This document shows, one piece after another, positions 61,962 through 64,000 of a DNA stretch of 64,000 nt. The stretch is taken from the NCBI GenBank assembly GCA_902168115.1, contig CABHPB010000141.1, positions 64,001 to 128,000 on the forward strand. The letters are read 5' to 3'. This DNA is from an uncultured Methylopila sp. GTDB lineage: Bacteria; Pseudomonadota; Alphaproteobacteria; Rhizobiales; Methylopilaceae. Numbering within the stretch: the first letter of the stretch is position 1; every line of letters starts with the position of its first letter. Both the position numbers and the translations under genes were made by a program. Under the pieces are notes generated by a model. That model saw only the letters and a list, made by a program, of their open reading frames with translations. It had not been told where the DNA came from and searched no databases.

Positions 61962-64000
61962 CGCCGTCCTCCTGAGCCGTGCTGGAGAACGACGCCAGCG
62001 CCCGACGGATCGCCACGACGCCGTAGAACACCATGGCGAGGACCACGACGATGAAGAACAGCGTCACGCCGGAATTGACGTAGTCGTTGAAGACGATCGT
62101 CTGCATCTGCTCGATGTTCTTCGCAGGGGCGAGGACTTCGCCGTTCGCCACCGCCGTCGAGAACTTCTTCGCGTGAGCGAGGAAGCCGATCGCCGGATTT
62201 TCATGGAACAGCTTCTGCCAGCCGGCGGTCAGCGTGCAGACGAGCAGCCAGACGCAGGGCGCGATCGTCACCCAGGCGTAGCGTTCCCGCTTCATCTTGA
62301 AGAGCACGACGGTGCACAGCGTCAGCGCGATCGCCGCGAGCATCTGGTTGGAGATGCCGAACAGCGGCCACAGCGTGTTGACGCCGCCGAGCGGGTCGAC
62401 CACGCCCTGGTAGAGGAAGTATCCCCACGCCGTGACGGCGATGCCGGTCGCGGTGAGGTTCGCGGCCCACGACTCGGTGTTCTTCATCGCCGGGACGTAG
62501 GAGCCGAGCAGATCCTGGATCATGAAGCGCGCGACGCGGGTGCCGGCGTCAACCGTCGTCAGGATGAAAAGCGCCTCGAACAGGATGGCGAAGTGGTACC
62601 AGAAGGCCATCATCGACGCGCCGCCGATGACGTTCGAGAGGATGTGCGCCATGCCGACCGCAAGCGTCGGCGCGCCGCCGGCGCGTGACAGGATCGTGCT
62701 CTCGCCGACGTCCGTCGCGATCTGCTTCAGCATGTCGGGCGTCACGACGAAGCCCCACGTCCCGATCACCTCGGAGGCGCGCTCCGCGGTCGTGCCGATC
62801 AGCGCCGGCGAGCTGTTCATCGCGAAGTAGACGCCCGGCTCGATCACGCAGGCGGCGATCAGCGCCATGATGGCGACCATCGACTCCACGACCATCGAGC
62901 CGTAGCCGATCAGCCGCGCCTGGGTCTCGTTCTCCAGCATCTTGGGCGTCGTGCCGGAGCAGATCAGCGAGTGGAACCCCGAGACCGCGCCGCAGGCGAT
63001 GGTGATGAACAGGAAGGGGAACAGGGCGCCGGCGAACACCGGACCCGTGCCGTCGACGAACCGGCTCACGGCGGGCATCTTGAGCTCGGGCATCACGATC
63101 ATGATGCCGAGCGCAAGGCCCGCGATCGTGCCGATCTTGAGGAACGTCGAGAGGTAGTCGCGCGGCGCGAGAAGCAGCCACACCGGCAGCACCGACGCGA
63201 CGAAGCCGTAGCCGATCAGCATCAGGGCGAGCGTCTCGCCGGTGAAGGTGAACATCGGCCCGAAGGTCGCGCTGTGGGCGACGGACTCGCCGCCGACGAT
63301 CGCCATCATCAGCAGCACGAAGCCGATCACCGACATCTCGCCGATCCGATGCGGGCGGATGTAGCGGCCGTAGACCCCCATGAAGACGGCGATCGGCAGG
63401 GTCGCGAACACCGTGAAGGTGCCCCACGGGCTGTGCGCGAGCGCCTTGACCACCACCAGCGCCAGCACGGCGAGCAGGATGACCATGATCATCAGCACGC
63501 CCACCATGGCGATCGTTCCGGGGATGATGCCCATCTCCGACTTCACCATGTCGCCGAGCGAGCGGCCGTCGCGCCGCGTCGAGATGAACAGGACGATGAA
63601 GTCCTGGACGGCGCCCGCGAAGACCACGCCCGCAAGCAGCCAGAGCGTGCCGGGCAGGTAGCCCATCTGCGCGGCGAGGACGGGGCCGACCAGCGGCCCC
63701 GCGCCTGCAATGGCCGCGAAATGGTGTCCGAACAGGACGTATTTGTTGGTCGGGACGTAATCGAGCCCGTCATTCCGACGTTGAGCCGGCGTTCTACGTA
63801 ACGGATCAAGTGCAAGCACCCGTTCGGCAATAAACAGCCCATAGAATCGATACGCGATCAGGTAGACGCACACGGACGCCACGACCAGCCAGAGCGCGTT
63901 GATGGTCTCTCCGCGATGCAGAGCTATCGTCGCAAGCGCAAAGGATCCGAGAACGGCGACGAAGAGCCACCCCAGCCATGCGACGGCGGGGCGACTCGAT
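61930..64000 (-). CDS. cstA: Carbon starvation/pyruvate transporter CstA, partial
   Basis: About 689 residues are visible; the N-terminus is beyond the right edge, and the open frame runs to the last base. CstA/BtsT transporters have 16-18 helices and carry peptides or pyruvate. Signatures seen are DYVPTNKYVLFGHHFAAIAGAGPLVGPVLAAQMGYLPG, FISTRRDGRSLGDMV, GFHSLICSGTTPKML, IAALVAACVIEPGVYFAMN (similar) and FEALFILTTVDAGTRVARFM. It lies upstream of ybdD and, on the same strand, of the aceE operon; a pyruvate importer near pyruvate dehydrogenase makes physiological sense. A GTG at 63882 is not the real start because homology (RGETINALWLVVASVCVYL) continues upstream. Confidence 0.93.
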   Translation of the reverse strand, partial: SSRPAVAWLGWLFVAVLGSFALATIALHRGETINALWLVVASVCVYLIAYRFYGLFIAERVLALDPLRRTPAQRRNDGLDYVPTNKYVLFGHHFAAIAGAGPLVGPVLAAQMGYLPGTLWLLAGVVFAGAVQDFIVLFISTRRDGRSLGDMVKSEMGIIPGTIAMVGVLMIMVILLAVLALVVVKALAHSPWGTFTVFATLPIAVFMGVYGRYIRPHRIGEMSVIGFVLLMMAIVGGESVAHSATFGPMFTFTGETLALMLIGYGFVASVLPVWLLLAPRDYLSTFLKIGTIAGLALGIMIVMPELKMPAVSRFVDGTGPVFAGALFPFLFITIACGAVSGFHSLICSGTTPKMLENETQARLIGYGSMVVESMVAIMALIAACVIEPGVYFAMNSSPALIGTTAERASEVIGTWGFVVTPDMLKQIATDVGESTILSRAGGAPTLAVGMAHILSNVIGGASMMAFWYHFAILFEALFILTTVDAGTRVARFMIQDLLGSYVPAMKNTESWAANLTATGIAVTAWGYFLYQGVVDPLGGVNTLWPLFGISNQMLAAIALTLCTVVLFKMKRERYAWVTIAPCVWLLVCTLTAGWQKLFHENPAIGFLAHAKKFSTAVANGEVLAPAKNIEQMQTIVFNDYVNSGVTLFFIVVVLAMVFYGVVAIRRALASFSSTAQEDGDAMPLQPAAS

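Overview
The window is about 64 kb of very GC-rich DNA. Codon use, gene families and gene order point to an alphaproteobacterium, probably of the Hyphomicrobiales (Rhizobiales). Indicators are a SAM-II riboswitch on metZ, a two-module dcd, a DUF2244 gene beside nth, and KpsC/KpsS capsule genes. The exact genus is inference. No transposase, integrase, phage gene or CRISPR array is visible. Genes are packed tightly, and many neighbours share a 4-bp GTGA or ATGA stop/start overlap.

Layout. 1-6.5 kb: capsule locus with an outer-membrane export lipoprotein (cut by the left edge), an LTA-synthase-like phosphoglycerol transferase and KpsC on the minus strand, and divergent KpsS plus an SDR. 6.5-17.3 kb: a solute-binding protein gene broken by a TAA codon, a ThDP enzyme, a HAD nucleotidase, argB, an EAL protein with a ruined GGDEF site, galE, DUF2244 and nth. 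17.3-18.6 kb: one strikingly AT-rich gene for a stand-alone RelA/SpoT-type synthetase with a C-terminal extension, the clearest sign of recent transfer. 18.6-25.7 kb: methyltransferase, MFS transporter, RelBE/ParE-type toxin-antitoxin pair, ZntB/CorA-type channel, PiT phosphate transporter, FAH-family hydrolase and a CoxG-like protein.

25.7-33.5 kb holds a catabolic cluster: RpiR regulator, divergent ethanolamine-type permease, glutamine-synthetase-like ligase, aldehyde dehydrogenase, Fe-dependent alcohol dehydrogenase and class I glutamine amidotransferase. Together these can make a complete gamma-glutamyl route from ethanolamine (or a similar amino alcohol) to glycine plus glutamate. 33.5-37 kb: metZ under a SAM-II riboswitch, dcd and a phosphoglycerate mutase.

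37-55 kb is an iron/siderophore region with three TonB-dependent receptors and two PepSY membrane proteins. The eight genes at 48,854-55,022 match, in type and order, the Pseudomonas aeruginosa fpvGHJK-fpvCDEF operon that reduces ferri-pyoverdine and recovers the iron in the periplasm. No siderophore synthesis genes are seen, so use of a foreign siderophore is the simplest reading. Within this region lie a catalase-like haem protein, a voltage-gated cation channel with an unusual filter, and tRNA-Ser(CGA).

55-64 kb: a degraded pntB fragment, then lpdA, aceF and aceE (a homodimeric-E1 pyruvate dehydrogenase complex whose E3 carries its own lipoyl domain), and ybdD-cstA, with cstA cut by the right edge.
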